Origin: Butyricicoccus sp. Marseille-Q5471
Lineage (GTDB): Bacteria > Bacillota > Clostridia > Oscillospirales > Butyricicoccaceae
DNA length: 64,000 nucleotides
Direction of reading: 5' to 3'
NCBI RefSeq assembly: GCF_951230135.1
Contig: NZ_CATNVC010000007.1
Span: forward strand, 62,001 to 126,000
Each line of letters starts with the position of its first letter. Position 1 is the first letter of the stretch. Under the pieces are notes generated by a model. It did not search any database, was not told where the DNA came from, and worked only from the letters and a program-made list of their open reading frames with translations. The position numbers and the translations under genes are program-made. Shown piece by piece: positions 53,657-63,193 of the stretch.

Positions 53657-54223
53657 GCCGAAAACCTTCTTGATCGCCAGTTTTACGCCTTTGAGCCGAA
53701 TGAAAAGTGGCTGACTGATGTTACAGAGTTTAAATGGTACAATGGCACGGAAGTACACAAGGTCTATCTCAGCGCTATTTTAGACCTCTACGACAGGCGT
53801 ATCGTTTCTTTTGTGATGAGTGAGCGCAATGATAACCCACTTGTATTCAAAACCTTCGATAAGGCCGTCCTGGAGAATCCAAACGCACATCCATTATTTC
53901 ATAGCGACAGAGGTTTTCAGTATACGAATAGAGCCTTCCACCACAGAATTGAAAAGTCCGGTATGACGCAAAGTATGTCCCGTGTGGCGCACTGCATTGA
54001 TAATGGCCCTATGGAGGGATTCTGGGGCATTCTAAAAAGGGAACGCTACTATGGCAAGCGCTTTACCAGCAAGCAAACCCTGGTTCAAATGATTGAATAC
54101 TACATCCGCTATTACAATACGCAGCGCGTGCAGCGCAATTTGGGCGTTCTCACTGCGTTAAAAAAAACCAACGCTTTTTTGCTGCATAAAAAAGCGGACA
54201 GCCACTTACGCAGCTGTCCGTGA
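53657..54223 (+). pseudogene. IS3-family transposase, 5'-truncated
   Basis: 189 codons of OrfB: AENLLDRQFYAFEPNEKWLT, DVTEFKW, HSDRGFQYTNRAFHHRI and PMEGFWGILKRERYYGK. All three DDE residues are present, but the N-terminal helix-turn-helix part and start are missing. It differs from the IS3 fragment at 35302, so two separate elements visited this region. It cuts the hypothetical gene upstream. Confidence 0.85.
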
Positions 54224-54639
54224 AAGAATAAAATTGAAGGAAAAAGACTTTATACGTTTGTTGGATAACTTCCGGAAGGTGGGGATTTCTCCCGTTCCAT
54301 TAACTCCTGATAGAATTACATCAGTAACCTTCTGTCCCACGGGAATCCCTGCAGCCTGTTGCACCGATGTATATAGCAGCCCTATAGTTTTGTCGCTTAC
54401 CTGACCGGTATCCATCAGCGAAGCCGACTCGCAGCCTGGGCTGTCGATACTATTCTGTCTGTTTTTCCTTGACCGTTCCACTGTACGGCGATTGATTGAA
54501 GCTGTGCCGACACAGCGTCTCCCTTAAAACCCATGCCTTTTAATTACTGAATTGCGCACACAATCCCCCTTCATTTCGCGCTAATGCCGCTTTGGTTGAT
54601 TTATTTACCAATTTCCTGAAAAGCAAACCCTCCTACGAT
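54224..54639. other. Stretch without a clear gene
   Basis: A minus-strand open frame (up to 54481) reads TGQVSDKTIGLLYTSVQQAA, then GIPVGQKVTDVILSGVN; it looks like part of a real protein but has no start site, no end match and no family I recognise. The remainder (54482-54639) shows nothing. Confidence 0.3.
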
Positions 54640-55668
54640 TTATCGCGCTTCCACAATATATCCCGACTGAATGGTGTATATCGGAAGATCAATCACACCT
54701 GTAGCTTGATTTCTTCCATAATCGTATATCTGTAACACGCCTTGTACCTCTCGGGGTTTGCTGATCATATTACCGTTTGAATAGTCGGTCAACATTTTAT
54801 TTAATATGTACGCTTGATCAGCACCATAATAACTTTCAGCAAATAGCGGCGCCTCAGCAAAACAATCTGTATACTGCTGTAAAAACTGTTGCTGCTGAAA
54901 TGTCAATATTGCAGCGTTATAGCGAGGATCTAAGTATTGCGCCGCAAAGCACACGCCGGAAGCTTGTCCGGCATTTATATCCAGAGCCTCATATCCAGCC
55001 AAAAAAGACGGTCCTAAAATCGCACCTGTGTAACCAGCATGCCGCAAGCGGGAAATCAGCCGAGCACTCTGCGCTGCGTTCCCCCAGATTAACATACAAT
55101 CCACTTTGTGTTCTACAATCGAATCCATCGTAATTGAATCCAGTTCATCCTCATAGTGAAGCACGCGGCTATCCGGATACGTGTTGATCCACTCTTCACA
55201 CGCGGCCAACCCCGATGCTTGCATCGGTAATATCATAACCACAGATGATTTATTTGTTTCGACAGCATACGATAGCAACGCCCTTAGTTCATCATTTTCA
55301 TCTGCCATCATGCTGATGGCTTGCAAGGAACCGCTCGTTGTCAGCACCGGAATATTATTTTCATTAACCATCAGTGACCCTTGATCCATATTGGTTAATA
55401 TACCGCAAAAATTCTCTTGTACTATTTTTTCTTTTAACTGTTTGAGGGAACTATCCGTCCCATCCGTTTCAAAACACTTCATCTGCCAGCCCTCCAGTTG
55501 TGAAACAGCCAGTTCCACCCCGTTGACAAATGCGGCAGATCGCATTGAATCATCCCCTGAAGAAACTATAACCGCAACGCGCTGTACCGAAAGATCGCAA
55601 AATGTTGCAGCGTATATTAAGAAAACCGTTGTAATGCATATCAATGTCAGCTCGCGCAAGCGTTTCAT
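54640..55668 (-). CDS. Membrane-anchored type 1 periplasmic-binding protein, sensing partner
   Basis: 342 residues. One N-terminal membrane helix (LTLICITTVFLIYAATF) without a lipobox or clear cleavage site, then a leucine/amino-acid or sugar type bilobed fold: VAVIVSSGDDSMRSAAFVNG, ILTNMDQGSLMVNENNIPVL and IWGNAAQSARLISRLRHAGY. Encoded directly after the kinase and regulator genes, it probably presents the ligand to the kinase, as XylFII does for LytS/YesN in clostridia. Preceded by AAGG. Confidence 0.8.
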   Translation of the reverse strand: MKRLRELTLICITTVFLIYAATFCDLSVQRVAVIVSSGDDSMRSAAFVNGVELAVSQLEGWQMKCFETDGTDSSLKQLKEKIVQENFCGILTNMDQGSLMVNENNIPVLTTSGSLQAISMMADENDELRALLSYAVETNKSSVVMILPMQASGLAACEEWINTYPDSRVLHYEDELDSITMDSIVEHKVDCMLIWGNAAQSARLISRLRHAGYTGAILGPSFLAGYEALDINAGQASGVCFAAQYLDPRYNAAILTFQQQQFLQQYTDCFAEAPLFAESYYGADQAYILNKMLTDYSNGNMISKPREVQGVLQIYDYGRNQATGVIDLPIYTIQSGYIVEAR

Positions 55669-55683
55669 ACCTGACCTTCTTTC

Positions 55684-57288
55684 TTATGTCACAATATCGG
55701 AAGCATTTTGGGTCACACGATATTCTGATGGTGACACACCAACATGCCTTTTGAAAATCGTGCTGAAATAGGTGGGATTTTCATACCCGCACTGGTAACT
55801 TACTTCGTAAGAACGATGATCTCCCGAAGTCAATAACCGTTTTGCATGTTCAATACGGATATCGGTCAGATAGCCGATAAACGATTTACCCTGACTCTGC
55901 TTAAACAATGCACTAAAATAGTTGGGTGACATGCCTACCACCTTGGCCACCTCATCCAATGTCAATTCTGATTCCGAAAAATGGCCGTCAATATACAGCT
56001 TTGCCCGCTCGACAATATTCTTATTTGCATTGCGACTATCATCGAGAAAATCACATATTTCCGCTACGAATGCATAGAGCTGATCCATCATTCCATTGAG
56101 TGTCTGACAAGTCAAAATCCGTTTATAGGCTGCTGTTGAATCATCCATGATTTCCTGAATTGGGCAATGAATATCCGTCAGCAGCTTCATAATCTCACCA
56201 TATACAAAACTTACCATCATACGCGTATATAGGAAGGAATTATGTCTTGTCAGCCGAATATCCTGTTCAATTGCGTCGAATTCTCTGCGAATTTCCTTTT
56301 TATTGAAGGTTGCAATGGTGCGCACTACACGCCCCACGTCAAAGGTGTCAGGAAGGCCTGTGGATTCCTGCCTTTCTCGTTCCGGCTCCACGTCCTGATT
56401 GGTGCCAATCAGGAAGGCTCGATCCAGCGTGTGCATCGCCATATGATATGTCTCTGCGCAGCTCTCAATCGACGGAAGAACGGTCGATACTGCGGTGGTA
56501 TACTCGTGTCCCGAAATTGACATGCGAAGTCGACGAATGTAAGTCCGTGCAGCAAAGGCTACATCTCCCTCTGTACTGCCATAAAATAGGATTAGATACC
56601 GTCCATTGCTCTCCTCCATGATTTGCATACCTGCTTCCTCCGCCTGCTCCAGCATAGTAGCCTCCAGCTCCTGCGTCAAACGGAAGATTTCGTCTGCAGG
56701 CATAGCACCTGTCACATGATCAAATCGATCCAATTGCAAGAGGGCGCATTGGCAAAACGCACTGACACCCAAATCCCGCGGCAGGCCCTCCACAAATTGT
56801 GCACAACTAATTCGTCGGTGTACATAGCGCAGGATTTTGTCGTGCAATGCAACCTGATTATCCTCCTGCAGCCTTCGACGCATCTCCTCCACTTCATTTT
56901 CATGATGATACCGCACATCCAAGTCATCCTTCAGCCCACGCAACGTGCGGCAAATGGACGGAATGTCGATTGGCTTCATCACATAATCGGACACGCCCAG
57001 CTTCACTGCTGTCTGTGCATACTCAAACTCGCTGTATCCCGACAAGATAATTACACATGAATCCATCTGATTGCTGCGCATTTTCCGGATTAATTCAATA
57101 CCATCCATATACGGCATGCGAATATCTGTCACAACGATTTCAGGGCGGCACTGCCGGATTACTTCCCAAGCCTCTGCACCGTTTGCAGCCTGACCTACAA
57201 GCGTTAAGCCCAGCGACTCCCAAGGAATCGCTTTGCAGAGTCCCTCCCTGATGATTTGTTCATCATCTACCACAACTACCTGATACAT
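55684..57288 (-). CDS. YesN-type response regulator (receiver + AraC helix-turn-helix)
   Basis: 534 residues. Receiver with VVVDDEQIIREGL, phosphoacceptor D in VVTDIRMPYMDG and conserved K in VMKPIDI. A coiled and unassigned middle region follows, then the AraC pair of helix-turn-helix motifs (LDEVAKVVGMSPNYFSALFK and YEVSYQCGYENPTYFSTIFK). It starts three bases after the kinase stop, with GGAGG inside the kinase end. Likely target: the ribose-type ABC operon next door. Confidence 0.93.
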   Translation of the reverse strand: MYQVVVVDDEQIIREGLCKAIPWESLGLTLVGQAANGAEAWEVIRQCRPEIVVTDIRMPYMDGIELIRKMRSNQMDSCVIILSGYSEFEYAQTAVKLGVSDYVMKPIDIPSICRTLRGLKDDLDVRYHHENEVEEMRRRLQEDNQVALHDKILRYVHRRISCAQFVEGLPRDLGVSAFCQCALLQLDRFDHVTGAMPADEIFRLTQELEATMLEQAEEAGMQIMEESNGRYLILFYGSTEGDVAFAARTYIRRLRMSISGHEYTTAVSTVLPSIESCAETYHMAMHTLDRAFLIGTNQDVEPERERQESTGLPDTFDVGRVVRTIATFNKKEIRREFDAIEQDIRLTRHNSFLYTRMMVSFVYGEIMKLLTDIHCPIQEIMDDSTAAYKRILTCQTLNGMMDQLYAFVAEICDFLDDSRNANKNIVERAKLYIDGHFSESELTLDEVAKVVGMSPNYFSALFKQSQGKSFIGYLTDIRIEHAKRLLTSGDHRSYEVSYQCGYENPTYFSTIFKRHVGVSPSEYRVTQNASDIVT

Positions 57289-57291
57289 CTT

Positions 57292-59052
57292 TTATTCCTC
57301 CGTAAGGCGATGAATGCGAATGGTGATGGATGTGCCAATTCCTTGTTCGCTTTGTATATTGAAGTTAAAGTGGCCACGTGTCAACGTCTGAATTCGGTCG
57401 TATACATTGATTAAGCCAAAGCTCTCTGCCCGCTCGTCTTCTCTGCGCTCCAATGTATTACGCAGCTGTTCCAGTTTTTCAGCCGTCATGCCAATTCCAT
57501 TATCTAATATTTCAAACAACACGCCATCCTCAACGGAAAGCACATTTACAAACAACATACACTTGTGCGTGCTTGTTTTTATTCCATGATACAGTGCATT
57601 TTCTACCAGCGGTTGTAAAATCAGCTTAGGCACCAAAAAGGATTCGACCGTTGGATCCAGATAAAGCATGTAATCAAACTGCTGATGATAGCGCATTTTC
57701 TGAATAGTCAGATAGCTGCGCACATGCCGAACCTCTTCTCCAACCGTAATAATGTCTCGTCCTCGGCTCAAACCCGTACGGAAGAAGGTTGTCAGTGCCT
57801 GAACCATTTCAACCACCCGCTGGTTTTCGCCATCACGTGACAGCCACGCGATGGAATCCAGCGTATTGTATAGAAAGTGCGGGTTAATCTGCGCCTGCAT
57901 CGCCTTAAATTCTGCCATGCGAAGCTGCTCCTGTTCTTCCTTTACCGCATTCACTAAGCTGCCAATCCGTCCGGACATGCTCTGAATATTCTTTGCCAGT
58001 TCACCAATTTCATCATCCCGCACCACTGTAATTGGTTCTCCAAAGCACCCCTCCTGTACCGTGCGAACATATGCAATCATGCTTCGAATGGGCCGCAATT
58101 CATAGTCCCTCAAGCGTTTGGACACCGCAATATTGCATAACAACGCCAAGGTGGCCGTCACCAGAATACTGCCCAGAATCAGTTTTCCGTTTTGTCGCAA
58201 AAAGCTTTTCGGGACGACGCCCGCCAGCACCCAGCTGCTGCTTGGCAGGCGTTGAAACAATAGCATGTCTCGCCTATCATCCACCACGCATAGCTGTTTA
58301 CCGATTGCTGTCCGGGCTGATACTGCGATTGCATCAGTCACGGTTTCACTTTTCGCATCGAGCAGCGTGCTGACCAGTTCATTCTGTTCATTGAGCAGAA
58401 GCACCGCACCTTGCTGACCGATATTCACATCCAGCATCGTGTGCAGCGTATTTTGAAGCACCTCCACAACTACTATACCATTTGGGCGGCCAGTTGCCGC
58501 ATCCGTCAATGCTGCTGCTACTGCAAGTACACCTGTATTCCGATTTGCCAGCATTAGCGAGCCCTTATCAGAAACAAACCATTCCGCATAAGTTCGGTTT
58601 TTGATACGTTCATAGTCCGCATTGGTCAAGAAGGGCTCATCGCTGAAGGGATAATAGCGCGACTTAGCCTCAATTCCGGCGTCGGTTCGCACATAGATTG
58701 CCGCAATGTCGGTACGGAACTCATTGATTTCCCGCAATCGTTCTTCCGTAGTTTGCACTGCTAGAGAAAGCGATTCAGCTGCGTCGCCCACTACAACCTG
58801 TTCAATCAACTCATCATTATCTACCAGATTCGAAATATACACCATATCAGTCAGCAGGCTGTCCATTTCGCTGGATACCTTTTCGATAATCTGTGTACTT
58901 GATTCCAATGCCATGTCACTGATATGCTGAACAGAAATTATATACACAAAAACGCCCACCACTGCAAGTGGCACTACCATGAGCAAGGTAAAATATAAAA
59001 ACAATCGATTACCCAACGAGTATAAAAACTCATCCTTTATTTTCTCTAACAT
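57292..59052 (-). CDS. YesM-type sensor histidine kinase
   Basis: 586 residues. Helix one (LFLYFTLLMVVPLAVVGVFV), an extracellular Cache-like domain of about 240 residues, helix two (LILGSILVTATLALLCNIAV), HAMP, then the AQINPHFLYNTLDSIAWLSR phosphorylation motif and a HATPase with DNGIGM. It is first of a kinase, regulator, binding-protein unit. Confidence 0.93.
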   Translation of the reverse strand: MLEKIKDEFLYSLGNRLFLYFTLLMVVPLAVVGVFVYIISVQHISDMALESSTQIIEKVSSEMDSLLTDMVYISNLVDNDELIEQVVVGDAAESLSLAVQTTEERLREINEFRTDIAAIYVRTDAGIEAKSRYYPFSDEPFLTNADYERIKNRTYAEWFVSDKGSLMLANRNTGVLAVAAALTDAATGRPNGIVVVEVLQNTLHTMLDVNIGQQGAVLLLNEQNELVSTLLDAKSETVTDAIAVSARTAIGKQLCVVDDRRDMLLFQRLPSSSWVLAGVVPKSFLRQNGKLILGSILVTATLALLCNIAVSKRLRDYELRPIRSMIAYVRTVQEGCFGEPITVVRDDEIGELAKNIQSMSGRIGSLVNAVKEEQEQLRMAEFKAMQAQINPHFLYNTLDSIAWLSRDGENQRVVEMVQALTTFFRTGLSRGRDIITVGEEVRHVRSYLTIQKMRYHQQFDYMLYLDPTVESFLVPKLILQPLVENALYHGIKTSTHKCMLFVNVLSVEDGVLFEILDNGIGMTAEKLEQLRNTLERREDERAESFGLINVYDRIQTLTRGHFNFNIQSEQGIGTSITIRIHRLTEE

Positions 59053-59118
59053 TCAGCCACCGCCATTCATTTTTATTATCGCACGCATATTGATCTTCTG
59101 TCAATTGCGATGGAAAAG

Positions 59119-59146
59119 AAGCCCTGCAGGTATTTCTGCAGGGCTT
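59119..59146 (-). terminator. Terminator of the ribose-type ABC operon
   Basis: Perfect 11-base arms AAGCCCTGCAG / CTGCAGGGCTT; on the minus strand followed by CTTTTCC. It lies between the transaldolase-like gene and the kinase gene. Confidence 0.8.
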
Positions 59147-59196
59147 CCTTCTATGGAGAGAAGAATAAGGTGTATTTAAAATTTGGATGATTAGCG

Positions 59197-60510
59197 TTAT
59201 TTAACTGCATTGAGGAAGGTACGTTGATATGTCAGCACACCCGATGCACTTGTGAAACGTGACAGATAAGACGGAGGCGAAGTGATAACAACTCGATGAA
59301 TCATATCCTCAAACTCAGGCTCCATGAGCATCTTATCAATATACGGATACATCAGTTCACCGCCCATTGAGCAAATAATCAGCCGGCTGTCCGGCAGGTT
59401 GGAATTTCTCAGCACACGCAGGGCGTGGCGAGTCGCATCAAGGCCGTCTGCGCCCTCCTCATTCTCTGCATTTCGGTATGTCAGCGTCCATTTTGCTTTA
59501 TCAACTACCTTTGCCAACGAGCCGGCCGCTTCAGCGGGTGACAACATATCCTGTGACGCCATCAACTCACGAATCTTTTCAGCAATCGTAATGTTGCCCG
59601 ATTCTGCATAATCAGACAGCATCTTACGCAAGGACATTGTGACATTAAAGCGCTGCTTGATAAATGTATTAATAAAATAGGGTTTTGCCTGCAGGGCCAG
59701 CGCAATCTGGTGCGGCTCAAACATCAGGGTGAAGTTGGTGCGGTATCCCTTCTCCCACAAGCGATAGGCGAGATTATGTCCATAGAAATTCGTCTCAACC
59801 GTACCATCCTCAAAGCCCTTCTGGAAACTGCCGTCTATCAAGCTTGGCGCATCCGCCTTGGCAATCGGTCCGGTGTGCGGCACCTTAACAACCAGACGAT
59901 ACGGCGTTAAAATTTCCTCAAAGCGTGCAATCTCTTCCATAAGCTCGCTTTCAGAAGCGAAGGGATTATCCACTTCAACGCTAATATCCGTGCCCGGCCC
60001 CAGAATTTTGCAAAGTTCTTCCATGACCTCATAACGATCCTTGAACTTGCCACCGACATTTGCCTTCGGGTTATTGATGAAGCTGTCGTAGATAATTGCC
60101 GGATTACAGGTTAAATTGGCAATAAAATTCTTGACCGGCGCAACCTCATAGGGGTTAGCGCTATCCGCCGAATACAGCACGCGAGTAGGCCGCTTGACGC
60201 CATTTTCTCCATAAGAAATATCGCGTTTAAGATCAATCTGCGCGCTGCCATCTGCACCGAAACAAAACACTGGACGAAACCCTGCAGGAATCACCCCTTC
60301 GGACACCTGAAACGTATGAATGACCTTATCGAACTCCGGTGTCACACCAAGTGCAGTTGCGCTCTGCGCTAACAGGGCGACATCATCAGCCGAAACGTCC
60401 AACTGTCTGATGCGCTTCCAGTTATCTTCATTCAGTCCAGCCTGCAGCTGAATCTTACCCGCAGCATGTAGCGCATCGAGTGTCACCTTCATGTTTTTTA
60501 CTGATACCAT
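59197..60510 (-). CDS. Transaldolase-like enzyme
   Basis: 437 residues (AAGGAG upstream). TIM-barrel signatures of transaldolase: IANLTCNPAIIYDSFI, DISVEVDNPFASESELMEEI, YRLVVKVPHTGPIAKADAPS with a lysine at the Schiff-base position, and TNFTLMFEPHQIALALQAKP. It is longer than classical transaldolase (about 320) by N- and C-terminal extensions. It would cleave or form a ketose phosphate. Placed last in a sugar ABC operon, it probably processes the imported sugar; the exact reaction is not determined. Confidence 0.75.
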   Translation of the reverse strand: MVSVKNMKVTLDALHAAGKIQLQAGLNEDNWKRIRQLDVSADDVALLAQSATALGVTPEFDKVIHTFQVSEGVIPAGFRPVFCFGADGSAQIDLKRDISYGENGVKRPTRVLYSADSANPYEVAPVKNFIANLTCNPAIIYDSFINNPKANVGGKFKDRYEVMEELCKILGPGTDISVEVDNPFASESELMEEIARFEEILTPYRLVVKVPHTGPIAKADAPSLIDGSFQKGFEDGTVETNFYGHNLAYRLWEKGYRTNFTLMFEPHQIALALQAKPYFINTFIKQRFNVTMSLRKMLSDYAESGNITIAEKIRELMASQDMLSPAEAAGSLAKVVDKAKWTLTYRNAENEEGADGLDATRHALRVLRNSNLPDSRLIICSMGGELMYPYIDKMLMEPEFEDMIHRVVITSPPSYLSRFTSASGVLTYQRTFLNAVK

Positions 60511-60622
60511 TTTGCTGTTCTCCTTTTCAATCAGGCCTATTTGCTATGTTTTTATCATAAAACAGGCGCTCCCGTATCTCAATTCAAAATGCTTTCACTT
60601 TTTCATGAATCCATTCCACATT

Positions 60623-61621
60623 TTAACGCTTCTTATCACGAATGGTAGACAGGATTACCGCTACCACAATTATGGCACCCTTCAGCATAAGCTGCGGATA
60701 GTTTGGCACATTCATCAGGTCAAGAATGTTATTGATAATACCCAGAATAAACACACCAATCACTACGCCTGATACACTGCCCGATCCGCCGGCGAAGCTA
60801 ACGCCGCCGATGACAACTGACGCAATCGCATCCATGTCCAGTCCATCGCCGCTCGTCGGCGCACCGACACCTAGACGCGCAGTCAGCAGAATGCCGCCAA
60901 GCGCACAGCAAAACGCAGAGAATGCATACGGAAACACCTTCCATTTTGCCACACTAATGCCGCTGAGTTTTACCGCTTCTTCATTACCGCCAAGCGAATA
61001 CATGATGCGGCCGATTACAGTAAAGCGCATGAATATAAATGTTGCCGCAATCATCAGTAACCAAGCCAAACAGATGACCGGCACCGGACCTATGGTCCCC
61101 GAGCCCAGCCAGTACATGAAATCCGCTCCCGAAGTGGCAGTCCATGAAATCGGTATTGCCTGCGTATACCAATACGCAACACCACGGGCAAAACTCATCA
61201 TGCCCAGCGTAACAATAAACGGCGCGATTCTCAGCCGCGCTACAATCAAGCCATTAAAGCAACCAATCAGCGTGCAGATTGCCATTGTAGCAATGATTGC
61301 TACTCCGACAGGCATATTCCGCATGAAACCCGCGACCAAAACACCTGCAACAGCTACAACTGAGCCAACTCCCAAATCAATGCCGCCTGTTAGGATAACG
61401 ACAAACATACCCATGGCAACAACCATGTTCAGTGCTACCTGTACAACCAGGTTGGATACATTGGGCGCGGATAGAAATACCGGGGATATGCACGATGCGA
61501 TGATAACCATCATCAGCAGCACAATCAATGGAATGGCCTGCTCTTTAAAATACACTTTCATGCCAGAAAGTGCAGCATTCTTTCGCTTAGGCACATCTGC
61601 CTGTAATACTTTTTCACTCAT
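60623..61621 (-). CDS. Ribose-type sugar ABC permease (RbsC-like)
   Basis: 332 residues, 8-10 membrane helices. Family signatures: VVILTGGIDLGVGSVVAVAG, GCFNGLIVARLRIAPFIVTL, GMMSFARGVAYWYT and MDAIASVVIGGVSFAGGSGS. Its ATG overlaps the ATPase stop by four bases. It imports a monosaccharide with the neighbouring ATPase and binding protein. Confidence 0.95.
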   Translation of the reverse strand: MSEKVLQADVPKRKNAALSGMKVYFKEQAIPLIVLLMMVIIASCISPVFLSAPNVSNLVVQVALNMVVAMGMFVVILTGGIDLGVGSVVAVAGVLVAGFMRNMPVGVAIIATMAICTLIGCFNGLIVARLRIAPFIVTLGMMSFARGVAYWYTQAIPISWTATSGADFMYWLGSGTIGPVPVICLAWLLMIAATFIFMRFTVIGRIMYSLGGNEEAVKLSGISVAKWKVFPYAFSAFCCALGGILLTARLGVGAPTSGDGLDMDAIASVVIGGVSFAGGSGSVSGVVIGVFILGIINNILDLMNVPNYPQLMLKGAIIVVAVILSTIRDKKR

Positions 61622-63105
61622 GCCGTTTCACTCCTATACATCAGGCTGAGAATATGTTCGCTGTCTTCAAGGTTTTCATTCACTTCACCTACAATACGGC
61701 CGCCACGCATCACGAGGAGTCGGCTGCATAATCCCTGCACTTCTTCTATCTCAGAAGAAATGACAAGAATGGACATGCCCGCCTTACGCAAATTTTCCAG
61801 TAGCGCATATATCTCTGATTTTGCACCCACGTCAATGCCCTGCGTTGGTTCATCAAAAATCAGAATATCCGGATGGGCGGAAATCGCCTTAGCCACCACT
61901 ACTTTTTGTTGATTGCCGCCCGAAAGCGTGTTGACAGGGCTTTCTATTGTATCTGCTTTGATTCGCAGTTCTGTGCGCAGTGTTTCAATATAATCCCGTT
62001 CATGCTGATCATTGATGAAGCCACCCTTTGCCATACGGCCGAAATTAGATAACGTTACATTTTCCCGAATCGAACGAATCAGAACCAGCGCCTCACCCTT
62101 GCGATCCTCCGGCGCCAGGAACATGCCGTGTTTTACCGCATCAGCCGGCGAACGCAGTCTAATTGGCCTGCCACCGATTTCGACACTTCCGCTTTTGAGC
62201 TTATCCAGTCCGTACAGCGCACGCACCATTTCTGTGCGGCCGCTTCCTACCAAACCTGCCACACCTAGAATTTCTCCTTTGTGCAACTGAAATGAGATGC
62301 CTTCCACTTTATCAGTGGTAACACCCTTCGCTTCCAGAACGACCTCACCTAGTACATCATTTGATTTTTCCGGAAACATCGCATCAACCCGTCGGCCCAG
62401 CATATGTACAATCAAGTCAGCCTTGTTTAAGTGAACGTTATCTAGCACGGTAATCATACTTCCATCACGCATAATTGCAATGCGGTCGCAAAGGCGGAAC
62501 AGTTCCTCCAACCGATGTGAAATGTAGATCATCGTTGTTCCCTTCTTTTTGAGAACAGCAATTAGGTGAAACAATATCGTAACCTCTTGATCAGACAGCA
62601 CCGCGGTCGGCTCATCAAGAATTAACAGTTTCGGCTCGCGCTGCAGCACCTTTGCCACTGCTATCAACTGCTGATTTGCGACATTGAGGGTCTTTACCTT
62701 AACGCGTGCATCAATCGGAATTCCATATTCTTTTAGCAGTGCTTCTGCGCGTTCAAATAAAGTCTTCCAATGTACCACGCCATTCATCAGCGGTTCACCG
62801 AGGAAAATATTCTCGGCCACTGTCAGATCAGGAACCAATTCTGCTTGCTGATACACCTGCGCAATCCCCAGTTTTTTCGCCGTGACGGTATCCCGATAGT
62901 CTCTTTTTTCACCCTGAAACCAGACCTCCCCGCTGTCCTTTGTATAAGCGCCTGTAAGAATCTTCATCAATGTTGATTTTCCCGCGCCATTTTCTCCGGC
63001 CAGCGCAATCATTTCACCTTCACGAATTTCAACGGAAATATCCTTTAATGCATGCACCGCACCAAATCGTTTTTCTATGTGCTTTAGCTCTAAAATTGGT
63101 TTCAT
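61618..63105 (-). CDS. Ribose-type sugar ABC ATPase (RbsA-like, two ATPase domains)
   Basis: 495 residues from ATG 63105 (GGAGTGA upstream). Domain 1: Walker A GENGAGKST, Walker B LLILDEP, H-loop YISHR. Domain 2 has the usual degenerate Walker A (GLVGSGRTE), signature LSGGNQQKV and FDEPTQGIDVGAK. Standard for carbohydrate uptake transporter class 2. Confidence 0.95.
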   Translation of the reverse strand: MKPILELKHIEKRFGAVHALKDISVEIREGEMIALAGENGAGKSTLMKILTGAYTKDSGEVWFQGEKRDYRDTVTAKKLGIAQVYQQAELVPDLTVAENIFLGEPLMNGVVHWKTLFERAEALLKEYGIPIDARVKVKTLNVANQQLIAVAKVLQREPKLLILDEPTAVLSDQEVTILFHLIAVLKKKGTTMIYISHRLEELFRLCDRIAIMRDGSMITVLDNVHLNKADLIVHMLGRRVDAMFPEKSNDVLGEVVLEAKGVTTDKVEGISFQLHKGEILGVAGLVGSGRTEMVRALYGLDKLKSGSVEIGGRPIRLRSPADAVKHGMFLAPEDRKGEALVLIRSIRENVTLSNFGRMAKGGFINDQHERDYIETLRTELRIKADTIESPVNTLSGGNQQKVVVAKAISAHPDILIFDEPTQGIDVGAKSEIYALLENLRKAGMSILVISSEIEEVQGLCSRLLVMRGGRIVGEVNENLEDSEHILSLMYRSETA

Positions 63106-63137
63106 AGTATCACTCCTTTCCGCAATCACCCTATATA

Positions 63138-63175
63138 TTTTGAGCACCCCGCCAAATATAGCGGGATGCTCAAAA
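63138..63175 (-). terminator. Intercistronic hairpin between binding protein and ATPase genes
   Basis: Arms TTTTGAGCA.CCCGC / GCGGG.TGCTCAAAA with one mismatch. As with the hairpin at 16046, it follows the binding-protein gene and could set component ratios. Confidence 0.6.
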
Positions 63176-63193
63176 GAGACTACCTGTCTATCA

